Under the pieces are notes generated by a model, which did no database searches, had not been told where the DNA came from, and saw nothing but the letters and a program-made list of their open reading frames with translations. The position numbers and the translations under genes were made by a program. This document shows, piece by piece, positions 55,730-64,000 of a stretch of 64,000 nucleotides of DNA (within the stretch, counting starts at the first letter, position 1; each line of letters starts with the position of its first letter). The stretch comes from Streptosporangium album. GTDB lineage: Bacteria > Actinomycetota > Actinomycetes > Streptosporangiales > Streptosporangiaceae. Where the stretch lies: contig NZ_JACHJU010000001.1 in NCBI RefSeq assembly GCF_014203795.1, positions 2,728,001 through 2,792,000 on the forward strand, written 5' to 3'.

Positions 55730-57151
55730 GTGAACACGGCTCTCGGCCTGCTGGCCGTACTTCTTCTCACTCTCGCCACCGGCTATTTCGTTGCCCAGGA
55801 GTTCGCCTTCGTCGCCGCCGACCGCGGTGTGCTGCGCGAACAGGCCGACGCCGGCGACGCGGCGGCCAAGCGCGCGCTGGAGGTGACGGGGCGTCTGTCG
55901 TTCATGTTGTCGGGCGCGCAGCTCGGCATCACCGTCACCGCCCTGCTGGTCGGCTTCATCTCCGAACCCGCCATCGCCACCGTGATCCGCCCCTGGCTGG
56001 AGTCCGCCGGTGTGCCCCGGGCGGCGGTGGGGGGCCTCGCGGTGGCGCTGGCCGTCGCGGTCGCCACCGTCGTCCAGATGGTCCTCGGCGAGCTCGCCCC
56101 CAAGAACCTGGGCATCGCCCGTCCCGAGCCGGTGGCCAAGTTCCTCGCCGGCTCGACCATCGTCTACCTCCGGATCGCCGGGCCCGTGATCCGGCTGTTC
56201 GACTCCGCCGCCACCGGCCTGCTGCGCCGGGTGGGCGTGGAGCCCGTGGAGGAGGTGGAGCACGGCGCCAGCCCCGAGGAGCTGTCCCGGATCATCTCCG
56301 AGTCGGCCACGGCCGGTGACCTTCCCCCGCGGCTGTCGGAGCTGCTGGAGCGGGCGCTGGAGTTCGGCGACCGCACCGCCGAGGACGTCATGGTTCCGCG
56401 CCCCCGCGTGGTGCTGCTCCGGGCCGAGCGCCCGATATCCGACCTGCTCGACGTCGTCCGCGAGCATGGTCACTCCCGTTATCCGGTGCTCAGCAAGGAG
56501 AACGGCGAGGACGTGGTCGGCGTCACCGGCGTGCGGGAGTTCCTCACGTCCGGCCTGACCGACGGCCAGCTGGAGTCGATCACCCGCCCGGCGCTGCTGG
56601 TCCCGGACTCGCTGCCGCTGCCGGTCGTGCTGGAACGCATGCGGGCCGCACACGACGACATGGCCTGCGTCATCGACGAGTACGGCGGGCTCGCCGGTGT
56701 GGTCACCATCGAGGATCTCGCCGAAGAACTCGTCGGCGAGCTGATCGACGAGAACGACCCCGAGCCCGCGGGTGTCGTCGCGGGCGACGACGGCACCTGG
56801 GACCTGCCCGGCACGCTCCGGCTCGACGAGGTCGAGCGGGCGACCAGGCTGACGCTCCCCGAGAGCGACGACTACGACACCATCGCCGGCCTGGTGCTCG
56901 CCGTCCTCGGCCGGATGGCCGAGCCCGGTGACCGGGTCACCGTCACGCTGACCAAGGAGACCGACCTCTTCGATGACGACAGCGCGGACGAGCCGGAGGC
57001 GGAGCTCACCGTGCTGTCGGTGCACCGCAGGGTCCCCGAGTGGGTACGGCTGGCGCCCGCGCCGGCGGAGAGCCCCGAGGACGACGAGCCCACGGCCGAG
57101 CGCCGGGGCGACACACCCAGGATCGAGCGGAGCGCGGTGAACGGACGATGA
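55730..57151 (+). CDS. CNNM/CorC-type transporter-associated protein (hemolysin family)
   Basis: A 473-residue member of the DUF21-CBS-CorC family. The membrane domain spans residues 1-190 (GLLAVLLLTLATGYFVAQEF, MLSGAQLGITVTALLVGFIS, VLGELAPKNLGIARPEP). A CBS pair follows (TAEDVMVPRPRVVLLRAERP and SLPLPVVLERMRAAHDDMAC with the IDEYGGLAGVVTIEDLAEEL signature), then a C-terminal CorC_HlyC domain (TRLTLPESDDYDTIAGLVLA). Such proteins are linked to magnesium or cobalt efflux and resistance. Its stop overlaps the next gene's ATG by four bases. It begins at GTG 55730 after GGGAGAG. Confidence 0.9.
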   Translation: MNTALGLLAVLLLTLATGYFVAQEFAFVAADRGVLREQADAGDAAAKRALEVTGRLSFMLSGAQLGITVTALLVGFISEPAIATVIRPWLESAGVPRAAVGGLAVALAVAVATVVQMVLGELAPKNLGIARPEPVAKFLAGSTIVYLRIAGPVIRLFDSAATGLLRRVGVEPVEEVEHGASPEELSRIISESATAGDLPPRLSELLERALEFGDRTAEDVMVPRPRVVLLRAERPISDLLDVVREHGHSRYPVLSKENGEDVVGVTGVREFLTSGLTDGQLESITRPALLVPDSLPLPVVLERMRAAHDDMACVIDEYGGLAGVVTIEDLAEELVGELIDENDPEPAGVVAGDDGTWDLPGTLRLDEVERATRLTLPESDDYDTIAGLVLAVLGRMAEPGDRVTVTLTKETDLFDDDSADEPEAELTVLSVHRRVPEWVRLAPAPAESPEDDEPTAERRGDTPRIERSAVNGR

Positions 57152-58179
57152 GCACCACCGGAGCCCTGCTACTCGGCGTGGTCCTGCTGATCGGCAACGC
57201 CTTCTTCGTCGCCGCCGAGTTCGCGGTCATCTCGGCCCGCAGACACCGCCTGGAGGAGCTCGCGGGCAAGGGGGGGCGACTGACCCGGTTCGCCGCCCGC
57301 GCCGCCGTACGCGGCGGCAGGGAGCTCTCCCTGATGCTGGCCGGAGCCCAGCTCGGCATCACGCTGTGCTCGCTCGGCCTGGGCATGGTGACCGAGCCCG
57401 CCATCGAGCACCTGCTGGAGCCGGCCTTCGCGGCGATCGGCGCGCCCGAGGCGCTCCGGGTCCCCGTCTCGCTGGTGATCGCGCTGGCACTGATCACCTT
57501 CCTGCACATGGTGGTCGGGGAGATGGCCCCCAAGTCGTGGGCGCTGACCCACCCGGAGATCGCGGCGATGGGCCTGGCCCTGCCGTTCCGCGGCTTCACC
57601 TGGGTGGTCCGGCCGATGCTCGCCTCGCTCAACGGGCTGACCAACGCGATCCTCCGGCTGGTCGGCGTGCACGCCAGGGACGAACTGGCCACCACCAGGA
57701 CCCCGGTCCAGCTCGCCATGCTGGTCGGCGAGTCAGGCCGGATGGGACTGCTCGACCGGGACGAGCACGACCTGCTCACGCGTGCCCTGCGGGTCCACCA
57801 GCAGCCGGTCGAGCGCCTGATGCTGCCCATCGCGGAGGCCACCTGCGTGACCGGGGACGCCACGGACGCCCAGGTGCGCCGGACGGCCGCCGAGAGCGGG
57901 CATCTACGCCTCCTGGTCAACTCGGGCAGGCCGGGGGACGTTCTGGGCGTGCTGCACGTCAGGGACGTCCTGGTCCGGCCCGGGGTGAGTCCCGCGGAGC
58001 TCGCCCGCCCGGTGCCGCGCCTGGAGCGGAGCACGACGATCCCCGAGGCGGTCTCCGTCCTGCAGGACGCCCACGCCCATGTGGGCCTCGTCACGGACGA
58101 CGGGGAGGTGGCCGGCATGGTGAGCCTCACCGACCTGCTCGGCGAACTACTGGACGTCCGGGTCCTCGCCCCGCGATAG
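57148..58179 (+). CDS. Second CNNM/CorC-type protein of the pair
   Basis: A 343-residue relative, with DUF21 (GVVLLIGNAFFVAAEFAVIS, LMLAGAQLGITLCSLGLGMV, MVVGEMAPKSWALTHPE) and a CBS pair ending GLVTDDGEVAGMVSLTDLLG. It lacks the C-terminal CorC_HlyC domain of its neighbour, as in many actinobacterial tandem pairs. The two probably act as a heteromer at the membrane. ATG 57148 overlaps the upstream stop (ATGA). A strong terminator follows at 58195. Confidence 0.9.
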   Translation: MSTTGALLLGVVLLIGNAFFVAAEFAVISARRHRLEELAGKGGRLTRFAARAAVRGGRELSLMLAGAQLGITLCSLGLGMVTEPAIEHLLEPAFAAIGAPEALRVPVSLVIALALITFLHMVVGEMAPKSWALTHPEIAAMGLALPFRGFTWVVRPMLASLNGLTNAILRLVGVHARDELATTRTPVQLAMLVGESGRMGLLDRDEHDLLTRALRVHQQPVERLMLPIAEATCVTGDATDAQVRRTAAESGHLRLLVNSGRPGDVLGVLHVRDVLVRPGVSPAELARPVPRLERSTTIPEAVSVLQDAHAHVGLVTDDGEVAGMVSLTDLLGELLDVRVLAPR

Positions 58180-58194
58180 CGCGAGAGCGCGGAC

Positions 58195-58222
58195 GGGCCG
58201 GGGAAGGGATCTTCCCCGGCCC
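58195..58222 (+). terminator. Rho-independent terminator
   Basis: GGGCCGGGGAAG (58195-58206) and CTTCCCCGGCCC (58211-58222) form a perfect 12-bp stem with a GGAT loop, followed by GATTCCTCTGT, 15 bp after the stop of the second CorC-type gene. Confidence 0.88.
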
Positions 58223-58513
58223 GATTCCTCTGTCAGCGTAATCACATCCTCGACCGCCGACCTCCGTGCAAGTAACTCGAAAGTGATCGGCAAGTGCGGC
58301 CGGTTAGAACAGACGGCATGCCGTATCGGCCCAAAACCCCGAAGAACCCTAGAGAACGGCTGGGTCTTCTCTGTAGCGGGGCGAACGGCTACTTTGATCG
58401 ATGATCGCCCCGACCGGCACGAGATTCCACGGACGGCCCCGATGAACACGCGTATCCACCGGAAAACAAGAATGCCCCGGTGCGCTGATTGCGCTTCCGA
58501 GGCTCTGTGTGAG
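58223..58513. other. Intergenic, no gene seen
   Basis: About 290 bp between the terminator and tRNA-Leu. Short frames here lack family features or ribosome-binding sites. It is downstream of the tRNA on its strand and contains no clear hairpin. Confidence 0.4.
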
Positions 58514-58596
58514 TGGGCGAGGAGGGATTTGAACCCTCACGTCCTTTCGGACACACGGACCTGAACCGTGCGCGTCTGCCGTTCCGCCACCCGCCC
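58514..58596 (-). tRNA. tRNA-Leu (anticodon CAG)
   Basis: An 83-nt type II tRNA. The acceptor stem GGGCGGG (complement of 58590-58596) pairs with CTCGCCC (58515-58521 complement) with one G-U, and discriminator A is at 58514. The anticodon stem CACGG/CCGTG encloses TTCAGGT with anticodon CAG. The variable arm is TGTCCGAAAGGACG, and the T-arm is GAGGGTTCAAATCCCTC. No encoded CCA. Confidence 0.95.
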
Positions 58597-58753
58597 TTTT
58601 GGGTGCGGTGGAAACATTAGCACGGATCAGCCGGTACCCACGAACCCGGATACGATCCTCCTAGACACGGAGCGGAACAGCTGGGTGCGAGAGAGCGAGG
58701 AACAAGCCCCCAAGCGGCCGTGACCTAGCTAGACGGAGGAAGGGAGGTACCCG

Positions 58754-59494
58754 GTGGGAGTCCTTCAGCGCTTCGAGCGGAGGCTCGAAGGTTTGGTTGA
58801 GGGAGCCTTTGCGCGGGCGTTCAAATCTGACCTTCAGCCGGTCGAGGTTGCCAGCGCGGTTCAGCGTGAGATGGACGAGCGTGCGGCGATAGTCGCGCAA
58901 GGACGCACGCTCGTGCCCAACGACTTCGTGGTCGAGCTGTCCACGACGGACAGCGAACGACTGGAGGTCTATGCGGACAGCATCAGCCATGAACTGGCCA
59001 ACCTCGCCCGGGAGTACGCCAAGGAACAGGGCTACTCCTTCGTGGGGCCCGTCCGAGTGCGTTTCGAGACGGCCGACGATCTGGCGGTCGGCCTGTTCCG
59101 GATCCGTTCCGGAGTGATCCGCGGGGCGACGGTCGAGCAGGACGAGATCCGCCATTCGGTGAGCGACGTGCCGGCGGCCAAGCCGCGTGCCTTCGGCGGC
59201 CGTCCCCGCCTGCTCGTCTCGACCCAGGACGACCCGCAGGGACAGCGCTCCTATGACCTGACCACCCCGGTGACCCTGCTCGGCAGGGGCACCGACTGTG
59301 ATCTCCGGCTGGTCGATCCGGGTGTGTCCCGGCACCACGCCGAGCTGCGCGTGGAGGGTCCCCAGGTCGCGCTCGTCGACCTCGGCTCCACGAACGGCAC
59401 CTTCGTCAACGGCCAGCCGGTCCGCCGGGTCGAGCTCCAGAACGGCACTCGTGTGACGCTGGGGCGGACGACTCTGGTCTTCCGGCGCGATTAA
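58754..59494 (+). CDS. fhaA: FHA-domain protein FhaA
   Basis: A 246-residue cytoplasmic protein. Residues 1-120 are the DUF3662/FhaA N-terminal domain (GVLQRFERRLEGLVEGAFAR, then VEVASAVQREMDERAAIVAQ). Residues 150-246 are an FHA phosphothreonine-binding domain with LLGRGTDCDLRLVDPGVSRH and VDLGSTNGTFVNGQPVRRVE. In mycobacteria FhaA binds phosphorylated MurJ and PknB and slows peptidoglycan synthesis at the poles. It is the first gene of the operon fhaA-fhaB-pstP-rodA-pbpA. GTG 58754 follows GGGAGG. The usual long linker between the domains is shorter here than in mycobacteria. Confidence 0.95.
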   Translation: MGVLQRFERRLEGLVEGAFARAFKSDLQPVEVASAVQREMDERAAIVAQGRTLVPNDFVVELSTTDSERLEVYADSISHELANLAREYAKEQGYSFVGPVRVRFETADDLAVGLFRIRSGVIRGATVEQDEIRHSVSDVPAAKPRAFGGRPRLLVSTQDDPQGQRSYDLTTPVTLLGRGTDCDLRLVDPGVSRHHAELRVEGPQVALVDLGSTNGTFVNGQPVRRVELQNGTRVTLGRTTLVFRRD

Positions 59495-59511
59495 AGGTAA
59501 ACAGACGGTCC

Positions 59512-59979
59512 ATGTCCGAGCTCACGCTGCTGCTGATCCGGCTCGCGTTCCTCGCGGTGCTGTGGTTCTTCGTGATTGCCGCGGTCGGTGTGATCCGGAC
59601 AGACTTGTTCGGATCCCGCACGACCACCGCCGCCCCCGCGCGCAAGGCTGCAAAGCCGATCAAGCCCGCGGCCAAACCCAAGAAGGGGGAGCCGCGGCAG
59701 ATGGTCGTCATCGGTGGTCCCCTGCAAGGCACCACCATTACCCTCTCGGAGACGCCAATCACCATCGGCCGGGCGAATGACGCCACGCTCGTAGTCAGCG
59801 ACGACTACGCTTCCAGCCGGCATGCCCGGCTCTTCCCCCAGGACGGTCAGTGGATCGTGGAAGATCTCGGTTCGACCAACGGCACATACCTCGACCGCTC
59901 CAAAGTCACCCGTCCGACTCCGATACCGCTCGGTGTTCCGATCCGCATCGGTAAGACCGTCATCGAATTGCGCAAATGA
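59512..59979 (+). CDS. fhaB: FHA-domain protein FhaB (FipA-like)
   Basis: A 155-residue protein with one N-terminal membrane helix (LTLLLIRLAFLAVLWFFVIA), a basic Lys/Pro-rich linker (residues 35-62), and an FHA domain: ITIGRANDATLVVSDDYASS with RHARL, then VEDLGSTNGTYLDRSKVTRP. It binds Thr-phosphorylated division proteins and connects Ser/Thr kinase signalling to the cell wall machinery. It ends by overlapping the pstP start by four bases (ATGA), so translation is coupled. Confidence 0.94.
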   Translation: MSELTLLLIRLAFLAVLWFFVIAAVGVIRTDLFGSRTTTAAPARKAAKPIKPAAKPKKGEPRQMVVIGGPLQGTTITLSETPITIGRANDATLVVSDDYASSRHARLFPQDGQWIVEDLGSTNGTYLDRSKVTRPTPIPLGVPIRIGKTVIELRK

Positions 59980-61280
59980 CCATCGCACTCCGTTACGCCG
60001 CCCGCTCTGACGTCGGCCTCCTCCGCGAAGGTAACGAGGACTCCGCGTACGCCAGCGCTCGCCTGCTCGCCGTCGCGGACGGTATGGGCGGCCACGCACA
60101 CGGTGAGGTGGCCAGCTCGGTCGCCATCGCCGCGATGTCCTCCCTCGACGAGGACCCGCAGGGGGGTGACCTGCTCAGCGCCATCGAGGCGGCGGTCCGA
60201 GACGCCAACCGCAGGCTGCACGAGATGGTGGGGCGAGACTCGAGCCTCAAGGGCATGGGCACCACCCTCACCGCCATGCTCTGGTCCGGCACGAGGGTCG
60301 CCCTGGCCCACGTCGGCGACTCCCGCGCCTACCTGCTACGTGCCGGGGAGCTCTACCAGATCACGCACGACCACACCCTGGTGCAGTCCCTCGTGGACGA
60401 CGGCCGGATCACCCTGGAGGAGGCCGCAACCCACCCCCAGCGGTCGATACTGCTGCGCGCACTCGACGGCAGCGGCGAGGTCGACCCCGACCTGTCGCTG
60501 CGCGAGGCCCAGGTCGGCGACCGTTACCTCCTCTGCTCCGACGGGCTGTCCGGGGTGGTGACCGCGGAGACGATGCACCACACGCTCTCCACGATCGAGG
60601 ACCCCGAGACGGTGATCCGCACGCTCATCGACCTGGCCAACCGGGGCGGCGGTCCCGACAACATCACCTGCGTGCTCGCCGACGTCCTGGAGGTGGACGA
60701 GGGGGTCTCCCTCCCCGCCGAGGCCGCCGTGGTGGGTGCCGCCGGGTCCCTCCGGCCCCGGGCGGAGCGGCCGGACACCCCGGCCGGCCGGGCCGCCATG
60801 ACCATGCCCCAGCCCGCCATCACCGACGACGAGCACGACGAGCCGATCATCAGGGCCGCGCGACGGCCGGCCCGACGCCGCCGGCTGTGGCCGCTGCTGG
60901 CCTCGGTGGGCGGCGTCGTTCTCGTCGGCGGCGGCCTAGGGTGGTATTTCGGGAGCCAATGGCTCGATGACCAATACTTCGTAGGGGCGAAAGGGGATGA
61001 GATAGTGGTCTTCCAAGGCGTGAAGACCAATCTCGGCCCCATCGAGCTCTTCAACGTCGCCCGGAGGACGACCGAGCCGATCACGGCTCTCGGTGCGTTC
61101 CAGCAGGGCCAGGTCCGTGACGGGATCCCCGTCCCCAGCATCGACGCGGGCCTGAAGAAGATCGCCGAGCTCAAGTCGACCGGGGCGAAGCCCCAGACGG
61201 AGACCAAGCCGGACGGGAAGGGAAAGCAGACCTCCCAGCCGAGCGGCACCGCAACCCCGGAACCCACAAGGTCACAGTAG
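59976..61280 (+). CDS. pstP: PP2C-type Ser/Thr protein phosphatase PstP
   Basis: A 434-residue membrane-anchored phosphatase that reverses PknA/PknB phosphorylation. The PPM catalytic domain (residues 1-240) has the metal-binding motifs GNEDSAY, AVADGMGGHAHGEVASSVAI, VGDSRAYLLRAGELYQITHD, LLCSDGLSGVVTAE and GGPDNITCVLADVLEV. A linker with acidic residues precedes one membrane helix (LWPLLASVGGVVLVGGGLGW, residues about 300-322), followed by an outer domain of about 110 residues ending in a Lys/Gly/Ser/Thr-rich tail. Gene order is the actinobacterial norm. Confidence 0.96.
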   Translation: MTIALRYAARSDVGLLREGNEDSAYASARLLAVADGMGGHAHGEVASSVAIAAMSSLDEDPQGGDLLSAIEAAVRDANRRLHEMVGRDSSLKGMGTTLTAMLWSGTRVALAHVGDSRAYLLRAGELYQITHDHTLVQSLVDDGRITLEEAATHPQRSILLRALDGSGEVDPDLSLREAQVGDRYLLCSDGLSGVVTAETMHHTLSTIEDPETVIRTLIDLANRGGGPDNITCVLADVLEVDEGVSLPAEAAVVGAAGSLRPRAERPDTPAGRAAMTMPQPAITDDEHDEPIIRAARRPARRRRLWPLLASVGGVVLVGGGLGWYFGSQWLDDQYFVGAKGDEIVVFQGVKTNLGPIELFNVARRTTEPITALGAFQQGQVRDGIPVPSIDAGLKKIAELKSTGAKPQTETKPDGKGKQTSQPSGTATPEPTRSQ

Positions 61281-61284
61281 ACAC

Positions 61285-62667
61285 ATGAGCACCCCAAGCG
61301 TCGAGCCCGTCCTCCTGCCCGCCAAGCGGCGGCTGGCCCAGTTGGCGATGCTCGCCTTCGCGGTCGCGATCGTGATGTTCGCGTACGCCAACGTGGGGCT
61401 GGCGATCGACAAGCAGATCCCCGCCGGCATGCTCACCTACGGACTCGGGCTGGGCGGCCTCATGCTGGCCGCCTATCTGGTGCTGGCCAAGTTCGCCCCC
61501 TGGGCCGATCCGCTGATCCTTCCCCTGGTGACGCTGATCAACGGCCTCGGCCTGGTGATGATCTACCGCCTCGAGCAGGCCAAGGCGTACGGCGCGTCGG
61601 CCAGCACCCAGCTGCTGTGGACGGCCGTCGGGGTCGTCATGTTCAGTGTGACCCTGATCGTGCTGCGCGACCACCGTGCGCTGCAGCGGCTCACCTACAC
61701 CGCGGGAGCCGCCGGTCTCTTCCTGCTGATCTCGCCGCTGCTGCCGTTCCTCGGCAAGGAGGAGAACGGCGCGCGCATCTGGATCAAAATCCCCGGCCTC
61801 GGACAGCTCCAGCCCGCCGAGTTCGCCAAGCTCGCCCTGATCGTCTTCTTCGCCGGCTACCTGGTCGCCAAACGCGACGTGCTGGCGCTGGCCGGGCGGC
61901 GGCTGCTCTTCATCGACCTGCCCCGGGCCCGCGACCTCGGCCCGATCCTCATCGTCTGGGGTCTCAGCCTCAGCGTGCTGGTCATGCAGAAGGACCTCGG
62001 CTCGTCGCTGCTGATCTTCGGCACCTTCATCGCGATGCTCTACATCGCCACCCAGCGCACCTCCTGGGTGCTCATCGGCATCCTGCTCTTCATCGGCGGC
62101 GCCGTCCTGGCGGGGCTGCTCTTCGACCACGTCGCGGCCCGGTTCGAGGTCTTCCTCAACCCGGAGAGCCAGGAGCTCTTCGAGCGCACGCTTGGCGGCA
62201 GCGCCCAGCTCATGGAGGGCCTGTTCGCCATGGCCAACGGCGGGATCCTCGGCACCGGGCTCGGCCAGGGTTACCCCGATAAGATCCCGCTGGCCATCTC
62301 CGACTTCATCTTCCCCGCCACCGGCGAGGAACTGGGCCTGACCGGGCTGATGGCCCTGCTGATGGTCTACGCCCTGCTGGTGGAGCGCGGCCTGCGCACC
62401 TCCATCGCGGCCCGCGACCCGTTCTCCAAGCTGCTGGCGGGCGGCCTGTCGTTCATCCTGGCCTGGCAGGTCTTCATCATCGTCGGCGGCGTCACCAACC
62501 TGATCCCGTTGACCGGCCTGGTCACCCCGTTCATGTCCCAGGGCGGCTCGGCGCTGCTGGCTAACTGGATTCTTATCGCGCTGCTGGTACGCATGTCGGA
62601 TGCGGCCAGGAAGCCGCCGCCCCAAGCCATCCAGGACGAAGGAATGACGCAGGTGTTCCAGCGATGA
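61285..62667 (+). CDS. rodA: RodA/FtsW-family peptidoglycan polymerase
   Basis: A 460-residue SEDS protein with about 12 membrane helices. Conserved SEDS features are ENGARIWIKIPGLGQLQPAE with FAKLALIVFFAGYL, the catalytic Asp region VLVMQKDLGSSLLIFGTFIA, and LGTGLGQGYPDKIPLAISDF then IFPATGEELGLTG. The end is LTGLVTPFMSQGGSALLANW. It polymerises lipid II glycan strands, partnered with the class B PBP that follows; here the partner is PbpA. Its stop overlaps the pbpA ATG (ATGA). ATG 61285 follows the pstP stop by 4 bp. Confidence 0.96.
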   Translation: MSTPSVEPVLLPAKRRLAQLAMLAFAVAIVMFAYANVGLAIDKQIPAGMLTYGLGLGGLMLAAYLVLAKFAPWADPLILPLVTLINGLGLVMIYRLEQAKAYGASASTQLLWTAVGVVMFSVTLIVLRDHRALQRLTYTAGAAGLFLLISPLLPFLGKEENGARIWIKIPGLGQLQPAEFAKLALIVFFAGYLVAKRDVLALAGRRLLFIDLPRARDLGPILIVWGLSLSVLVMQKDLGSSLLIFGTFIAMLYIATQRTSWVLIGILLFIGGAVLAGLLFDHVAARFEVFLNPESQELFERTLGGSAQLMEGLFAMANGGILGTGLGQGYPDKIPLAISDFIFPATGEELGLTGLMALLMVYALLVERGLRTSIAARDPFSKLLAGGLSFILAWQVFIIVGGVTNLIPLTGLVTPFMSQGGSALLANWILIALLVRMSDAARKPPPQAIQDEGMTQVFQR

Positions 62668-64000
62668 ACGGCCCCCTCAAGCGCGCCGCCCTGGCCTGTC
62701 TGCTCATGTTCGGCCTGCTCATGCTCAACGTGAACTACCTGCAGGCCGTACGGGCGGAGGACCTGAGCGCGGACCCGCGCAACACCCGCAACTTCTACGC
62801 CCGTTATGAGGTCGAGCGAGGCCGGATCACCGCGGGGAACAAGGTGCTCGCCGAGTCGGTCGACACCGGCAGCAACAAATTCCGGTTCGAGCGGCGCTAT
62901 CCCGAAGGCAAGGTCTACGCCCCCATCACCGGCTTCTTCGCGCCGGAGAGCGAGCGCGACATGGAGCGGGCCGAGAACAGCCTGCTCAACGGCACCAGCG
63001 CCGACCTGCTGATCCGGCGCAGCATCGACCTGTTCACCGCCAAGAGGACCAAGGGCGCCAACGTCGACCTGACGATCGACCCCAGGGCGCAGGAGGCTGC
63101 CTACAAGATGCTGGGCGCCAGCGGCAAGAAGGGCGCGCTGGTCGCGATCGAGCCGAAGACCGGGGCGATCCTCGCCATGGTCTCGATCCCCACCTACGAC
63201 CCCAACCTGCTGTCCAAGGCCAACAAGTTGGAGGTCAACAAGGCCTCCAAGAAGCTGGAGACCGACAAGGACCAGCCGATGCTGAACCGGGCGATCGAGC
63301 AGACCTACGCGCCGGGCTCGACCTTCAAGGTGGTGACCCTGTCGGCCTACCTGGAGAGCGACGACACCCTCGGCCCGCAGAGCCAGGTGGACGCCCCGCA
63401 GGTGCTCGACCTGCCCAACACCACGGTCGGCCTGCCCAACCACGGCGGCTCGGCGTGCGGCTCCGGCCGTGTGACGCTGTCGTTCGCGCTGGAGCAGTCC
63501 TGCAACACGCCGTTCGGCAAGATCGGCATGGAGCTGGGCTACGACGCCCTCAAGGACCAGGCCGCGAAGTTCGGCATCGGCGGTGACCCGCTGGCGATCC
63601 CCATGTCCGTCGCGGCCAGCGGGATCGGCCGCGAGGAGGACAAGGCCGCGCTCGCCCAGGCCTCGATCGGCCAGCGCAGCAACCAGATGACCCCGCTGCA
63701 GATGGCCATGGTCGCCGCGGGCGTCGCCAACAACGGCGTGGTCATGAAGCCCTACCTGGTGAACAAGATCGCGGACGCTGAGGGCGGCGAGGTCCAGAGC
63801 GCCAGCCCCGAGAAGCTCTCCACCGCGATGAGCGAGGACAGCGCGCGCAAGCTGCAGGAGATGATGGTCAACGTCGTCAAGCAGGGCACCGCCAGGGCCG
63901 CGCAGATCCCCGGGGTGACCGTGGGCGGCAAGACCGGCACCGCCGAGACCGCTCCGGGCAAGGCCCCCCACGCGTGGTTCATCTCGTTCGCCCCCGTCGA
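62664..64000 (+). CDS. pbpA: Penicillin-binding protein PbpA, cut by window edge
   Basis: The first 445 residues are inside the window. A short cytoplasmic start and one membrane helix (LACLLMFGLLMLNVNYLQAV) precede the class B pedestal domain and the transpeptidase domain. The active Ser is in YAPGSTFKVVT (S-x-x-K), the second motif is SCN in LEQSCNTPFG, and the third is VGGKTGTAET. It cross-links peptidoglycan made by the RodA just upstream, with which its start overlaps. The reading frame has no stop before 64000; in the family another 40-50 residues would follow. Confidence 0.95.
   Translation, partial: MNGPLKRAALACLLMFGLLMLNVNYLQAVRAEDLSADPRNTRNFYARYEVERGRITAGNKVLAESVDTGSNKFRFERRYPEGKVYAPITGFFAPESERDMERAENSLLNGTSADLLIRRSIDLFTAKRTKGANVDLTIDPRAQEAAYKMLGASGKKGALVAIEPKTGAILAMVSIPTYDPNLLSKANKLEVNKASKKLETDKDQPMLNRAIEQTYAPGSTFKVVTLSAYLESDDTLGPQSQVDAPQVLDLPNTTVGLPNHGGSACGSGRVTLSFALEQSCNTPFGKIGMELGYDALKDQAAKFGIGGDPLAIPMSVAASGIGREEDKAALAQASIGQRSNQMTPLQMAMVAAGVANNGVVMKPYLVNKIADAEGGEVQSASPEKLSTAMSEDSARKLQEMMVNVVKQGTARAAQIPGVTVGGKTGTAETAPGKAPHAWFISFAPV

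Overview
The window is high-GC actinobacterial DNA. Gene content and order point to a filamentous actinomycete, most likely of the Streptosporangiaceae (Streptosporangium or Nonomuraea-like); that family assignment is inference, since no rRNA is present. The strongest clue is the block at the right end: tRNA-Leu, two FHA-domain genes, a PP2C phosphatase, a RodA-type flippase/polymerase and the start of a class B penicillin-binding protein. This is the growth and cell-division signalling operon that lies near oriC in many actinobacteria. A perfect parS-like palindrome at 6469-6492, together with serS, pheA and a Bpa-type proteasome activator gene, fits an origin-proximal position.

Left part (1-12.7 kb): a SigE-family sigma factor is divergent from a cysteine-rich protein with a probable double-psi beta-barrel end and a MauE/DoxX membrane protein. 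Next come an Orc1/AAA-type ATPase, an M15 peptidoglycan peptidase lipoprotein, a Nudix-NYN fusion, the parS-like site, a PrsW-type intramembrane protease, a secreted NTF2-like protein and a putative PIN-type toxin/antitoxin pair. An MFS drug exporter plus flavin-type oxidoreductase operon with a divergent HxlR repressor completes this part.

Mobile region (12.7-27.7 kb): a frameshifted ISAs1 element and an acetyltransferase gene precede an island bounded by a 60-bp perfect direct repeat of the 3' half of tRNA-Ser(UGA), with copies at 15167-15226 and 27632-27691. Inside are an intact ISAs1 element, an alpha/beta hydrolase of the haloacetate dehalogenase type, fragments of IS4 and IS630 elements and a flavoprotein disulfide reductase. 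Then comes a stack of insertion sequences whose order of arrival can be read from target duplications: an ISAzo13 element inside an IS701 element, a second IS701 element, an IS630 element with a probable programmed frameshift, and IS3 remnants. No integrase gene remains.

Core part (27.7-58.2 kb): tRNA-Ser, a MinD/ParA-like ATPase with a long disordered FG/RD-repeat region, quinone oxidoreductase, bpa, HAD phosphatase and cold-shock protein. A zone of decay follows (FAD monooxygenase, TetR and a membrane-protein remnant). Then come serS-pheA-GT87, a cell-envelope glycan group (phosphatase-like membrane protein, MptB-like mannosyltransferase, GT2), a STAS protein, a two-component system, a short YidC paralogue, a multi-domain sensor kinase, Ogt, a TPP-riboswitch-controlled NCS1 permease, rhodanese, a shortened TenA protein, a GOLPH3-like protein, an LCP ligase and two overlapping CNNM/CorC-type proteins.

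The genes fall into cell-envelope synthesis and its phospho-control, thiamine salvage, and regulation. The most unusual features are the layered mobile island, the start-codon-masking hairpins shared by both ISAs1 elements, the repeat-rich MinD-like protein and the SigE/Cys-rich/MauE locus.
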